Below, in pieces: positions 22,145 through 32,700 of a stretch of 64,000 nucleotides of DNA. The stretch spans positions 288,001-352,000 of the forward strand of contig JAXIVH010000002.1 in assembly GCA_036785325.1 (NCBI GenBank). Direction: 5' to 3'. Below the pieces are notes generated by a model, which was not told where the DNA came from, did no database searches, and worked only from the letters and a program-made list of their open reading frames with translations. Within the stretch, counting starts at the first letter, position 1, and every line of letters begins with the position of its first letter. Source of the stretch: Urophycis tenuis (taxonomy: Eukaryota; Chordata; Actinopteri; Gadiformes; Phycidae). The position numbers and the translations under genes are program-made.

Positions 22145-22340
22145 CAAAACGGTTAGTGACGTGATTGGTTAGTGACTTGTTTCTGTCTAATAAATCGTTA
22201 TTCTTGGTAATATTCTTGGTAAAATTATTATTGAATATCCTAGTCCAACCGAAGTTGGACCCTTAGATGTTCCGCTATGGACTTCATTGTGTAGCGAGCA
22301 GTATTTCCTGTGACGACAGTAGAAATAGCTTGTCGGTGAG
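22145..22340. other. Probable 5' boundary of the Tx1-type element and flank
   Basis: Upstream of the ORF1 Met the minus strand carries a GC-rich leader that ends around 22145, after which the base composition becomes AT-rich. The precise 5' edge is not determined. Confidence 0.35.
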
Positions 22341-22960
22341 AACTGAGGTAGTACGGGTGGACACGTAGGCTGATAATTGTGTTCACTCGAGTCTATCTGG
22401 TCTCATTGATGGCCGCGAGGGATAATTATAAAGTAGCCACCTAGAATTTGATTGGCGAGGTAGTAACCTATAACGCAATCCGGTAGGGGGTGAATGGAAC
22501 CTATACTCGGTAGACGAATAATAGTACTCTACCTAAGATCCGGTAGGACCACAAGGGGGGAGACTGATAATCATGTTCATTTGTGTTTATCCAGTTTCAT
22601 TCAGGACTGATAAGGATAATTACAAGTAATCCACCCAGGCCTCGGTAGAGGAAACAGAGTACTCTGTTTGGGAGCTGGTAAGGGATGAAGTGGAGGGGCC
22701 GCGATGGGCCGAGTGAACATGTAAGTTTGATGATTGTGTTCACTCGTGTTTATCCGGTCTCATGGATGGCTGCTACAACTAATTATGTATAATCGCTCGG
22801 TAAACGGTAGAAATGGGTTAATGAGTGTTAGTAGTTTACCTAAGGTCCGGTAAGGGATGAAGGAACATAGTATCCATCTAAGCAGGGGTATTCAAAGGAT
22901 CGGGAATTATGTACAATCATCCGGGGTTTAGCCTGCCTCGTGAGGAAAACCGATCATAGT
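22340..22960. repeat. Degenerate tandem repeat, period about 165-195 bp
   Basis: Three units are recognisable by TGTTCACTCGNGTYTATCYG (about 22376, 22571, 22737). Each is preceded by GATAATTG/GATGATTG and followed by TCCGGTAGG/GGTAAGGGATGAA-type blocks. Divergence between units is high. It could be an old satellite or promoter-like monomers of the adjacent minus-strand LINE. Confidence 0.6.
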
Positions 22961-23046
22961 TAGTGTTTCTAAATGCACACAGTAATTGTGTGGCAATATA
23001 TGGAGTCAGATCAAGGTATTTTTAATTGTTTTTATTGTCATTTCAG

Positions 23047-23260
23047 TCGCTGCCAGAATCCTCACGCCAAACCTTCCGTCAACTCCGTCAACTTTCCGTC
23101 CTTGGTTGGGAAATTGACGAATCCTACACCAGCATACAGGTCATGGGTTTAGATGCATGCTTTAGCTCAGAAGGTTCATCCAAGGAGATTGTGCTGAACT
23201 GCAGGATGGTTGCTTCAGGGTGGACACGTGTTGCCAGCGAGGTAGTTGAGCGGGAGATGG
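23047..23260 (+). CDS. Putative exon, unrecognised
   Basis: An open 214-bp segment between a strong acceptor (TTGTCATTTCAG) and a donor (ATGG/GTGAGT). The peptide begins SLPESSRQTFRQLRQLSVLG and continues with WEIDESYTSIQVMGLD. I recognise no domain and see no partner exon nearby. Good splice signals and balanced composition suggest real coding origin, either host or transposon. Confidence 0.4.
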
Positions 23261-23617
23261 GTGAGTTTCTAAGTTAACACAGGCTGTGCAACTTTGTTGA
23301 TGGACATGCTTAACATTAGCCCACATGATATTGTAGGGACATTGCTAGTTAACTAACTTATGCCATGTACCATGATATAATAAAGACACAGTGGAAAGTA
23401 ACAAACAAGATGTACCAAAGTTACCATAAACATTATTAAGTAATATATCCTTATCACTTAAGATTCGGAGTTCAAAGACAACAGGGCAACAAAAACACTC
23501 AAATATAGTAAGTATAGGTATAGCGTCTGCTACTGAGTAGTGTGAACCCTCACTTCCTAAATTTGCATTTTATGGGTAGCAGCTCAGACTTTTTTTCATT
23601 TGTTTAATTTTTTCTTG
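23261..23617. other. Non-coding stretch
   Basis: AT-rich, with no supported feature. Confidence 0.4.
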
Positions 23618-23884
23618 ATCCGGCCAACAGTTAAATCGAACGCAACTGGACTTAGATTTGTCTGTGAAGACGTTGCGCCTCTTATCCAAGCGGCTTCATT
23701 AGTTCGTAACGCATCAGTCTGACTAGTCCGCACTAGTCTGGTGCGGACTAGACTAGTGTACTAGACTAGTGCGGACTAGTCAGACTGATGCGTTACGAAC
23801 TGATGAAGCCGCTTGGATAAGAGGCGAAACGTCTTCACAGACAAATCTAAGTCCAGTTGCGTTCGATTTAACTGTTGGCCGGAT
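23618..23884. repeat. Foldback: 267-bp near-perfect inverted repeat
   Basis: The left arm starts ATCCGGCCAACAGTTAAATC and the right arm ends GATTTAACTGTTGGCCGGAT. The arms of about 115-120 bp match with only a few differences, for example TTGCGCCTC versus GAGGCGAAA. The centre near 23751 is itself a nested set of ACTAGTC/GACTAGT palindromes. Confidence 0.95.
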
Positions 23885-23931
23885 TAAACATGACCTGGAT
23901 GAATGAGAACATTCATAGACTTTTTTCTTGA

Positions 23932-25140
23932 TGTGGCCAGAGCACGGCTTACTCCTCCTCACAGTGGGGCGCTGTGTCCCCCTGTGGCACTGATTTATGG
24001 GCCGGGAGTGCACCGTACACCTGGCGCGCCCTCTCTTTCTGTTCCGCTTGTCCGTGGTGGTGGCTGTGGTCTGGAGTGGTGTGGTGAAGTTGTGTGGCGT
24101 GGTGAAGCCGGTATCAGAGCGTCTTCGGCGTGTGGCCAGAACGACGCACGCTCTCTCCTTTGGCGCACGGGTAAGGGGCATTGGCGCACACTGCTGCTTT
24201 CTCTCCCACTCACGTGTCGACTGTTTGGTGATATGACTGTTTCTGCTGCAGTGTGGTGGACTGCTGGGGTCACAGGGCGGAGTTGCCCTGCCGGGGGCCC
24301 TTTGGCATTGTTGCGCGGTCTCCACGTGGTACGTTGGCGTTGTCCGCCCCTCGTTTCAGCCTGTTGTGCCGCTCCCGACTGATTGTATTGTCCTGCTTTG
24401 TTGTCCTAGATTATCTCCTCTCGGCGCTTTGTAATGCCCTGCTGGCGAGGCTCAGACACTATTAAAGCCACCATCTCCTGGACCCACTGCTGTTTTGGCT
24501 CACTGGGACTTTTCTGACTCCTCAGCTCTGCTGAGCTGCGATGGAGTGATTTATTAAGGCTCTTGACAGAGCTGGTGTCAGGGCTTATTGTTACCTTTAG
24601 GAATTTGTTCCGTTTATTAATTATCCTTGAAAAGATTTATTTTGTATTCATTTGTTTAATTTGTCTGATGGATATTATTTACTTTTTGTCATTGTTTAAT
24701 GAACAATATTTACCTTTGTTGGGATGGTTTGTTTTGATGTTTATTTCTCTTAATTACTTAAAGTATATTGGGTTGTGTGTGTGTGTGAGTGTTAGGTGGA
24801 ATCAACGGCCGTATTAACTGGGAGGCCAGTTTTAAAATTTATTTTCTTTTCCTTGTGAACAGGTGTTAAGGGCCAGGCGGCGCACCCAATCCCTGGTGGT
24901 GGTCTTTTTCTGCGCGAACTCCTTGTCTGTGTGTGTTTGCAGTGTCACGGGTGTTTTAGGTTAGTTATTCCTCCCCCTTGATTTGATTTTGGGCCGCCGC
25001 AGCGAGCATCCACAGCTTTGTTCATGCCGTTCTACGGCCCCAGCTTAAGTTAATTACGAGCCAGTAGTGATGTGATTCTTTTAATTGATTGCAAAATAAA
25101 CTATTTTTATACTTTTCTCAATACATCTCTGCCCGTGGTA
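23932..25140 (+). mobile_element. LTR-like segment, left part (split by the ISL2EU-like transposon)
   Basis: Starts TGTGGCCAGAGC and has GC-rich U3-like DNA, an AATAAACTATTTTTATAC polyadenylation-like zone near 25096 and no coding frame. It resumes at 34099-34228 after the 9-kb insertion. Its 3' half resembles the LTR at 56351-57736: TTTTTATACT, GAACCTGTGT and CCAGGTGGCGTTGTC occur in the same order. Outer edges are approximate. Confidence 0.5.
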
Positions 25141-25311
25141 TTGGGCCGTTGCACTATTAGAACGTTCAGGATTTCCGGGTATTTCGGTGAGCTCAACCGT
25201 TTCCGCTGTTCTTCTGGTGTGGTGTTTGTTGTTGTAGCCTGGTTAGCATCGTAGCATTGACATGAGTCTTTTAACTGTGAAGGGAAGGCGGTTGACATTT
25301 CAACGCCAAAT

Positions 25312-27085
25312 GAAAAAGTTGTCATTACACTGTTGTGTACCACACTGTACACATTCTTCGAAGTTTAACTCTCAGCTGAGTTTCCACCGTTTTCCTGCGG
25401 ATCCTGAGGTAAAATCAAAGTGGCTGGTGAATATCCGGCGGGACAACTTCGCTCCCACAGAGGGGACTCGCGTTTGCTGCAGGCATTTCCTCCCTGAGGA
25501 CTTTCTGACGACTGAGGGGCCAGCACGTTTGAAGAAAGGTGTTGTTCCTCGCTTGTTTAAGTGGAATAATTTCACGTTGCCAGCTCCCAGGCTTAATGTC
25601 TGGCAGCGATGCCCGAGACCACCATCCCCTGATCTTGAAGTGCTGCCGCCGCCGCTGCCACCACCGCCAGATCATACTTATAGTATGTCAACGACAACGT
25701 CGCTGGTCGCTTTTGAGCTTGTGAGCGAAAATTAAGCCCTGAGGAAGAAGGTCCAAGAGCTCCAACACCACCTGGAAACCCTGCAACTGCAGTCTCGTTT
25801 TGGACTTCAACACCTCATTGGATCAGATGAGGATATCCGGTTTTACACTAGGTAGGTTTATGATACATCTCTCTTCTCTATCTGTGTGTGTGTGTGTGTG
25901 TGTGTGTTCGGTACCGGCCCTCTCGAAGCAACACACTAGCATGCCTTATCCACATCTGGCAGTCGTCCAGCATAGTTGCTACAGATCATAACAAAAACAG
26001 TCATCCCAGCTCCATAATCATATTATAAGCCCTATGCATTTATTTATTATTTAGTTAGTTCAATCTGGTTAGTCCTGATGTGTGTAATCTGTCCAAGGAT
26101 TGAACCAGTAATGTCACAATAATGTATGCAAAGTGTCACATTCCACTACTAAGTAATTTAATATTGTACTGTTGCTCTAAACGTCTTGTGATTATATCAT
26201 TTCAGATTTGCATCATATAAGCACTTTCAGGTCTTTTGGCAATTGGTGGAGCCTGTTGCTAAAACGAAGATGGTTCGGATCACCTCTGCTAAAGCCTCTG
26301 GTAGCAGTGAACCAGCTCAACCTAGAGCTACGAAGCTTGCACCTGTGGATGAGCTGTTGCTCTTTCTGATGCACCTCTCTGTAAGTCTGCCTCTGAGGGA
26401 CGTCGCTAACCGCTTCAGGATTCATCCCTCCACAGGCATCAGAATAATAACAACATGGACACACTTCCTGTATTATCTGCTGGGTTCCATTCGTCTGTGG
26501 ATTCCACCAGAAGCAGTGAAAGCTCATCTACCACCGGAGTTTGCCTTGTTTCCTGATACACAAGTGGTGCTTGACTGCACAGAGATTTACTGTCAGACAC
26601 CCTCCTCTCTTCTTCTGCAGAGTGAAGTCTACTTGACATACAAATCGCACACCACCTTGAAGGCTATGATTGGTATTGCGCCACATGGTCCAATTACCTT
26701 TGTGTCAGCACTGAATGCCGGTTCGATGAGCGACAGGGAGATTTTCAAGCAGTCGGGCATCACCAAACTCCTTACACAATAGATAGCCATTATGGTGGAT
26801 AAGGGCTTTCTTGTGGACAATCTCTGCCCTGGGAAAGTGTATCGGCCAGCTTTCCTGGTCAAGAACACACAGATGACCAAAGAGGATGTCCAGCAGACAC
26901 AGTCAATTGCCCGTCTGAGAGTCCATGTCGAACGATGCATCAGGAGAGTGAAGGAGAACAAACTTTTTGAGAAAGTCATCCCTCTGTCAGTGTGTGGGAG
27001 CATTGACCAGTTGTTCTCTGTCGCATGCCTCTTGGTCAATTACCAGAATGGACCTCTGGTGAAGGCATGGGCTGCACAGAAGTGA
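25312..27085 (+). pseudogene. THAP-domain DDE transposase of ISL2EU-like element 1
   Basis: Exon 1 encodes a THAP zinc finger: CCVPHC, KWLVNIRRDNF, VCCRHF (completing C2CH) and GVVPRLF matching the AVPTIF-type box. A Pro-rich linker and a leucine-rich coil (ALRKKVQELQHHLETLQLQ) follow, to a donor at about 25852. The next exon starts near 26206 and encodes LLLFLMHLSVSLPLRDVANR and the DDE_Tnp_4-like core: VLDCTEIYCQTPSS (D), MVDKGFLVDN (D) and RVHVERCIRRVKEN (E). It ends at 27085. In-frame stops at 25733-25735 and 26780-26782 make it inactive. The usual role is cut-and-paste transposition, with THAP binding the ends. Confidence 0.85.
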
Positions 27086-27089
27086 ATGG

Positions 27090-27331
27090 TTAAGACTTGT
27101 TGTTTTTTTTAATCAGTTATTTCAACTAAAAATCAGTTCTTAAATGTTCTTTCAACTAAAAATCAGTTCTTAAATGTTTAATTGTTCATTTTTACAAATC
27201 TATACAAAACCTGAACATATCTGCTGTTCTTCGATACAAACATGTTATTGTTCGTTTTTACAAATCTGTACAGAACTTGTGTATCAGGAAACAAGGCAAA
27301 ACTCAGGTGGCAAGTTAGTGTCTGCACAAGC
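27090..27331. repeat. Short AT-rich repeats in the transposon interior
   Basis: A 30-bp unit containing CAACTAAAAATCAGTTCTTA occurs twice in tandem (about 27122-27178). A TTATTGTTC-TTTTTACAAATCT motif recurs at about 27180, 27245, 28968 and 29217, that is, on both sides of the Harbinger insertion. Confidence 0.7.
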
Positions 27332-27656
27332 AATGGGCCTCATTCAGGAACCATTCTTAAGAACAAATTTGTTCTTAAGTCCTACTTACGAAGATTTTAC
27401 GAAGATTGTGGCATTCATGAATTTTTTTCTTATCCAGGATTTTTCTTAGGTAAGAACAAATCCTACAAACACTCAGGAGTACTCTTAAGCACATTTCAGT
27501 GCTGACATGTTGGCATGGTTGTGTTGTCTTCTGTTGTTAAGTTCAATAAAATACATTACAGTGATATTTCCGTCATATTTATGTATTTATTTATTCATTT
27601 CATTTTTTTTTTCATTTTTCATTGTAATTAAATTAAATGTGCCACTTCCCCCTCAG

Positions 27657-27752
27657 CCACTACACCGTGAGGATGTGCGTCCTGACGCAATGATGGGACC
27701 AGACTGCAGGCGCGCTGTTCATGTTCGAGAGCAGTTAATTGCCCGTTTGTGA
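27657..27752 (+). pseudogene. Harbinger transposase, last exon only
   Basis: Follows an acceptor (TTCCCCCTCAG at 27646-27656). The peptide PLHREDVRPDAMMGPDCRRA, ending REQLIARL with TGA at 27750-27752, matches the C-terminal tail style of HARBI1-like transposases (R-x-x-REQ-I-x-RL). All upstream catalytic exons are absent between here and the left TIR. Confidence 0.65.
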
Positions 27753-27844
27753 ATAAACTTGCAATATTACAAGTTTAAACAGTCTACTGTAATTCACTTC
27801 AAAAATGACAAACCAGTTTCAGTGCACATGTTTTTTTTTTTTTT

Positions 27845-28686
27845 TTAATCCTCATGAATTTCTTTTAGCGTTTGTGAAATGGTTCCGAGAGTTGAAGCGA
27901 TCTTCTCCAGCATCTCCTCTATCCGTTCCTGATTGTGTAGTACTGCGTCTGATATCAGGTGTGGTCGTGGAGAGGCACGGGCCCGAGTCCGTGTAGCTGT
28001 GCTGCTGCAGGAGGGCTCTGTCCGTTCGGGTTCTGTTCCGGATTGGCTCTGCGGGACTTCATCTGTGATTTAAAAAAAAAAAAAAAAAAAAAATCAAGCC
28101 AAGGTTGCCACCCCTCAGTCCAATACTAAAGACATATTTTGAGCTTACACACTATGGTAAACTCTTGCCTTACAGGGCACACATTTTATATATAAATGAT
28201 TCCAGAAAATAAATAAATTAGCCTACCTTCCGATTCCTCTGGAGTAGCAAGTTAAGCAATAAGCAATAAGTTACTTTATAGTGATTTAGATTTTTCCCAT
28301 ATAGCCTACCTGAGAGTGCCGTCTCCCCGATGATGGCCCCGATGCGCTGGTCCAACTCAGACATGGGTGTCGTGTCTGCTGTCCCCCCTCCAGTCCATTG
28401 CATCCCCCGCCGGAATTTTGCGATATTTCTTTTTGTTTCGCATTTAAGGTCGAACCATTTATTTTTTACCTCGACCGTGCGCCCCTCTCCCGACACTGCA
28501 TCCACTGCACGCGTAACTGCCTCCCAGGCCTCCTTTTTGTTTGTGTTAGTGCAACCTGCACTAAGGCTGCTAAATATAATTTTCTTTCTAACCGTAATCT
28601 CTTGCAGTAGAACTTCTAATTGAGCTGCAAATTTTTTTTTTTCTTTTTACTGGCGCTCCAGCGGATTTGCTCTTTGATTTCGGCAT
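27845..28686 (-). pseudogene. Harbinger Myb/SANT-like accessory protein gene, two exons
   Basis: The minus-strand ATG at 28686 starts MPKSKSKSAGAPVKRKKK. After an 11-A run the natural frame continues KFAAQLEVLLQEI, KKEAWEAVTRAVDAVSG and VEVKNKWFDLKCETKRNIA, a SANT/Myb-type DNA-binding fold with its W and basic helix. Exon 1 ends at 28310 (CAG/GTAGGC). Exon 2 (28062-27845) encodes PHLISDAVLHNQERIEEMLE and ends with TAA. Harbinger elements normally encode such a protein to bring transposase to DNA. As written, the A-run puts the first 18 codons out of frame with the rest, so a slippage mutation has broken it. Confidence 0.7.
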
Positions 28687-29261
28687 TTTGTTTCCTCTGT
28701 GTGGCGTCTCCACACTATGGGCCCTTTTATAGGCATTAATGGGCGGTTACCTATGCTAATCCTATGCTAATTAGACTCACCTGGCACGTGCGCTCAATTT
28801 ACGAGGAGATGGCATTCATCAATTTAAGAACACGGCTGCGAACAATTCAGCGGCTTAAGAACACGTTGATGAATCTGACGTAGGGTTTTCTTAGAAATCT
28901 TCTTAAGAAGGACTTAAGAAAGAATCTAAGAAGATTTTTAAGAAGATATTGGTGAATGAGGCCCAATGTTATTGTTCATTTTTACAAATCTATACATGTC
29001 ATTGTTCATTTTTAATCAGAGGTAACTTTTGCACACATCTAATGAACAGGTGTGTATAATGCTAAACAAAATGACCTTTACAACAATCAAAGTATACATA
29101 GATTCTTTTTTTTGCAAATCTGTAGTAAACTTCAATGTTTTGCTGTTGGATGTGCACAAACATCCAAAATCCTAAAGATTATTGAATTTTTAAACCTGCA
29201 CAAATATCGCCAAATGTTATTGTTCATTTTTACAAATCTATAACTTGAACTGATTTACTTT

Positions 29262-29650
29262 AAATTCAATTCAATTTTCAATTCAATTTTATTTATATAG
29301 CGCCAAATCACAAAAGTTATCTCATGGCACTTTTACATAGAGCAGGTCGAGACCAGACTGTTGAATTTACAGAGACCCAACATTCCCCCATGAGCAAGCG
29401 CTTGGCGACAGCGGCAAGGAAAAAACTCCCCATTAACTGGAAGAAACCTCGAACAGAACCTGGCTCTAGGTGGGCGGCCATCTGTCTTGACCGGTTGGGT
29501 TGAGAGAGAAAGAGAGGGGGGGACAGAGAAACAGAGATGCACAGCAACTGCAATAATAATACAGATACAAATATGGGTCCATCTCGGAGCCTCCTCAAAC
29601 TCCATGTGGACCTGCAGGGCGACAAAGCAGATATGCTTCGGGGAAGAAGC
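29262..29650. repeat. Dispersed teleost repeat (ATATAGCGCCAAATCAC type)
   Basis: Begins with TTCAATTCAATTTTATTTAT and ATAGCGCCAAATCAC, then GAGCAGGTCGAGACCAGACT, CCCCCATGAGCAAGCGCTTG and GGGCGGCCATCTG. I recognise this as a very common fish genomic repeat, probably a LINE-related 3' sequence, but cannot name the family. Confidence 0.7.
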
Positions 29651-29759
29651 GAAGTTTAGTAACATAAATTATTCCAAAAGTTGAGTAATCTAGAATAACA
29701 ACAATTGTAAACTGAACACAGAATATAAATAGAACAATATTAAGTGAACAAAGATTATT

Positions 29760-32700
29760 TTATCTACAACAAACAGCCATGTAAAAATAAAAGAAAAAGT
29801 GATCTCCCTTCTCTCGTATCACTTCAGCAATCTTTTTGTCTCTGTATATTCTTTGTATAACCATGTCATCATCTGCAAAGACAACAAAGTCACACCACTC
29901 CATGCCAGTGATGAGAAGTTGCCCCTGGACCTGCCAATAGTAAGCATGTTGCCGTTTTAGTGACATAGTGTCACCACTTGATCTCACGTACTTGCAGTCA
30001 ACATAGCTCTTAGCATTGGGGCATTTGATCTCCACCAAGCCAAATGGAGGGATTTCTGAGGGATCAAACACAATGCCGTCAGGGGAACACCCTAACCAGG
30101 GAGTGTCAGGATGGATTACAAATCCACAGGGCCAATAGTTGATGTTCTTGACCCTGCAGTACTCCTCTACAGCAACCGGCTCTAGTGCCAGGCCCCTCTT
30201 CATAGCAGCGGTCTGAACCACGCCCTTTCTCATCCTCTCCGCAAGATGTTGTGCTGCACTGTCACCTCGTACATGGCAGACCTCTCTGAAGTGGGACGAT
30301 GTAACGCGTTGGCTCCTAACCCGATACCACTCCACAGAAAGGCTTTAGTCCCGAGTAGAAGCCTCCACCTGTCTGGCTGTTTCTAAGCTTGTTTGCAGGG
30401 AGACCAGATACAGCTGTTGTTGAAGGCTGCAAACAAACTGGCAGGCCGTGGGCTCCAACCTGTAATCAGCCAATGGTAGAGGTGGTGGTGGAGGAGCATC
30501 TAGATGGTACTGGACACTTCTAGTGAGGGTTACCGGGTGTTGCATTGCAATAACTAATACTTCCCTCCTGGACTTTTCCGAGTGCTGACTGGACCAGAGG
30601 GACATCCGGGCTGATTGCCATGGTGGTGATGAGTGGTGCCAACATCGCAGGGAAGTCGGCATAAGCCTCTGCCACCTTCAGCACGTCTGGATCAGGCAGC
30701 TCCCCCTGCACTGCTTTATACAGTGTGCTCCTGTGTGTAAATAGTAACATGCAAAAGCTTGAGATGATTTGTAACCATATGTTGCCTCATTTATAGAAGC
30801 ATTCTTAAGATAAAACATTATAGTACCTTACACCACCTCCTACAGTCCTCTGTTTTGGTTTAGCTGCCATCAAAACCATGTCCCTTACTCGGCCTGGCTT
30901 TACACCCTGTTAAAATGTAGTAATGTTTTTAGATAAAACCTTTGCATGCATACCAATTACCTTGTACTATGTGGTTAATAATGCATTCAGAATTACCATA
31001 GTCCGTGGCTTGTGCCAGCGTTGTTCCGTCTCAGTACAGCTCAGTACAGGTGGTACAGCACTAAGCTGGAGCTGGGAATAGTTTGCAGTCTGGTAAAGTA
31101 AGGCAACATTGTGATTGCACAACACCTTGCCAGCCACACAGGAACACACAGCCTCACACAGCTGCACTGTAGAGGAGCCATCAAGGACGATCTTTAAAAA
31201 AAGGAGAGATAGCTTTACCATCCGTAACACTAGAACCACCAACATGATCATTTAAAAAAAAAAAAAAGTAATGTAATAAATGTTAGATGTTAGTACTGTC
31301 AGCAATGTTACAGTGTCATAATTAGTAAAGCATACTTTTGAACAGCATAACTGACACTTAACTTGGGTACTGAAACTTAACTTACAATAACAACAGCCGT
31401 CACAACCAGTTTCTGGAGTTTTCAGGAAGGCTAGATTTCAATTCTACTTTTTTTACGTGTTACGTCGGTTAAATAGCTGCAGTCTATCTTTTGAGTGTTA
31501 AATTAGTTTAAAACTACCCAAATGATTGATGTAGAACTGGCTTAGAAATGACGAACAACTGAACTATTTAAAATCCTACTCTGAGGTTGTGAGGTTTCTC
31601 GTGTTTCCTCAATGACCTATGGCACGTAGCTCGGACGCTCACTCTCCCTGTGTAAGGAGTGGAATGTGGTAATAGGTGATTGGTAAGTAATTATGGGTCA
31701 GTTGCAGATTCTGGTAATCGGGTGAGAAGACCGACGGTGACAATTAAAACCAGAGGGCGGAGATGCCAGTGTATATACAGTGATTTATTTTAACAAAGTT
31801 CGTTCGTAAAATGACAATAAAAACCAACTGATAAAAACCCGCTAAAATGGTTAAAGTCAAGTTAAAAGAGGTTAAAACCAGCAGGAATATTGTCTATAAA
31901 ACGAGAAGTCTCTGTCTTAAAAGAAAGAGGGATTCAGCCAGACCAAGATGGTGCACGAGGTTGGAGGAGAGACTTGTTGGTCTTCTCCAGTGCCTGTCCT
32001 TTCCAGAATGGAGGCCACCTGGAACACACAAAATGTATGCCAGTATGTCTGTTCCCACACAATCGACCCTTTCCTGGAGACGCCACACCAGAACGCTACT
32101 AAATAACTCAAAGAGTACTCATACACCAGGCAGAGCGTTGAAGCCCTGCCGCTGCGAGTGTGACGCGTCGTAGCATTCTGGGTTTCCCGTTGTCTTCTCT
32201 ACTCGAGGTTCCTGGTCTCCTATGGCGTCCTGTTACCCTCTCCAACCAAGCTGTCCTCGTCACGGTGGCTCCACAGCTTTTGTTCCGTTCCCTTTTCCGG
32301 TCGGGGACCTCTTCCTCCGCCGGTGATTGGGTCTGTGGGGAAAACGGGGGAACCTCGCAGGTGCAGTGCAGTCTCTTAAGTGGTGCGTTCACAGGCAGTG
32401 GGGAAATCTAAAACATAAGTTTAACACAACTAAAAACACACGAGAATAAAAATGTCACCAGGTGGAACTACCTGCACGGGCGCTGTTTCCGGGGGGGGGA
32501 CCGAAGGTAGAGCGGCACCCCGGATGGCAGCCTCCGTGCCGGTAAACAACAGCCATGGGGTAACCGCTGGCGTACCAATTAGGCGGCTAATCAATGTTAA
32601 GTGGAGGCTGGTTTGGCCACTTCAATGATCAACCACCGATTGGGCAACGGTAGGGGAGTAGCACTTTAAAAGCTTGTGGTTTTGAGCTTCCAGCGGTCGA

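Larger units (their letters stand above)
27335..28964. mobile_element. Harbinger element, deletion derivative, 3-bp TSD
   Basis: TIRs are GGGCCTCATTCA (27335) and TGAATGAGGCCC (28964), with AAT flanking both sides (27332-27334, 28965-28967). It keeps the last transposase exon (+) and a two-exon Myb-like gene (-), with the catalytic part of the transposase deleted. Many TTCTTAAG motifs lie near both ends. It sits inside ISL2EU-like element 1. A related, smaller element is at 62372-63062. Confidence 0.85.

Noticed and set aside
23903..24382. GC-rich open frame
   Set aside because: It has counterparts in several frames, reflects GC-rich LTR-like DNA and shows no domain.
31847..32411. Overlapping frames on both strands
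   Set aside because: No homology or splice signals. It lies in LTR-like DNA with AATAAA-type signals.
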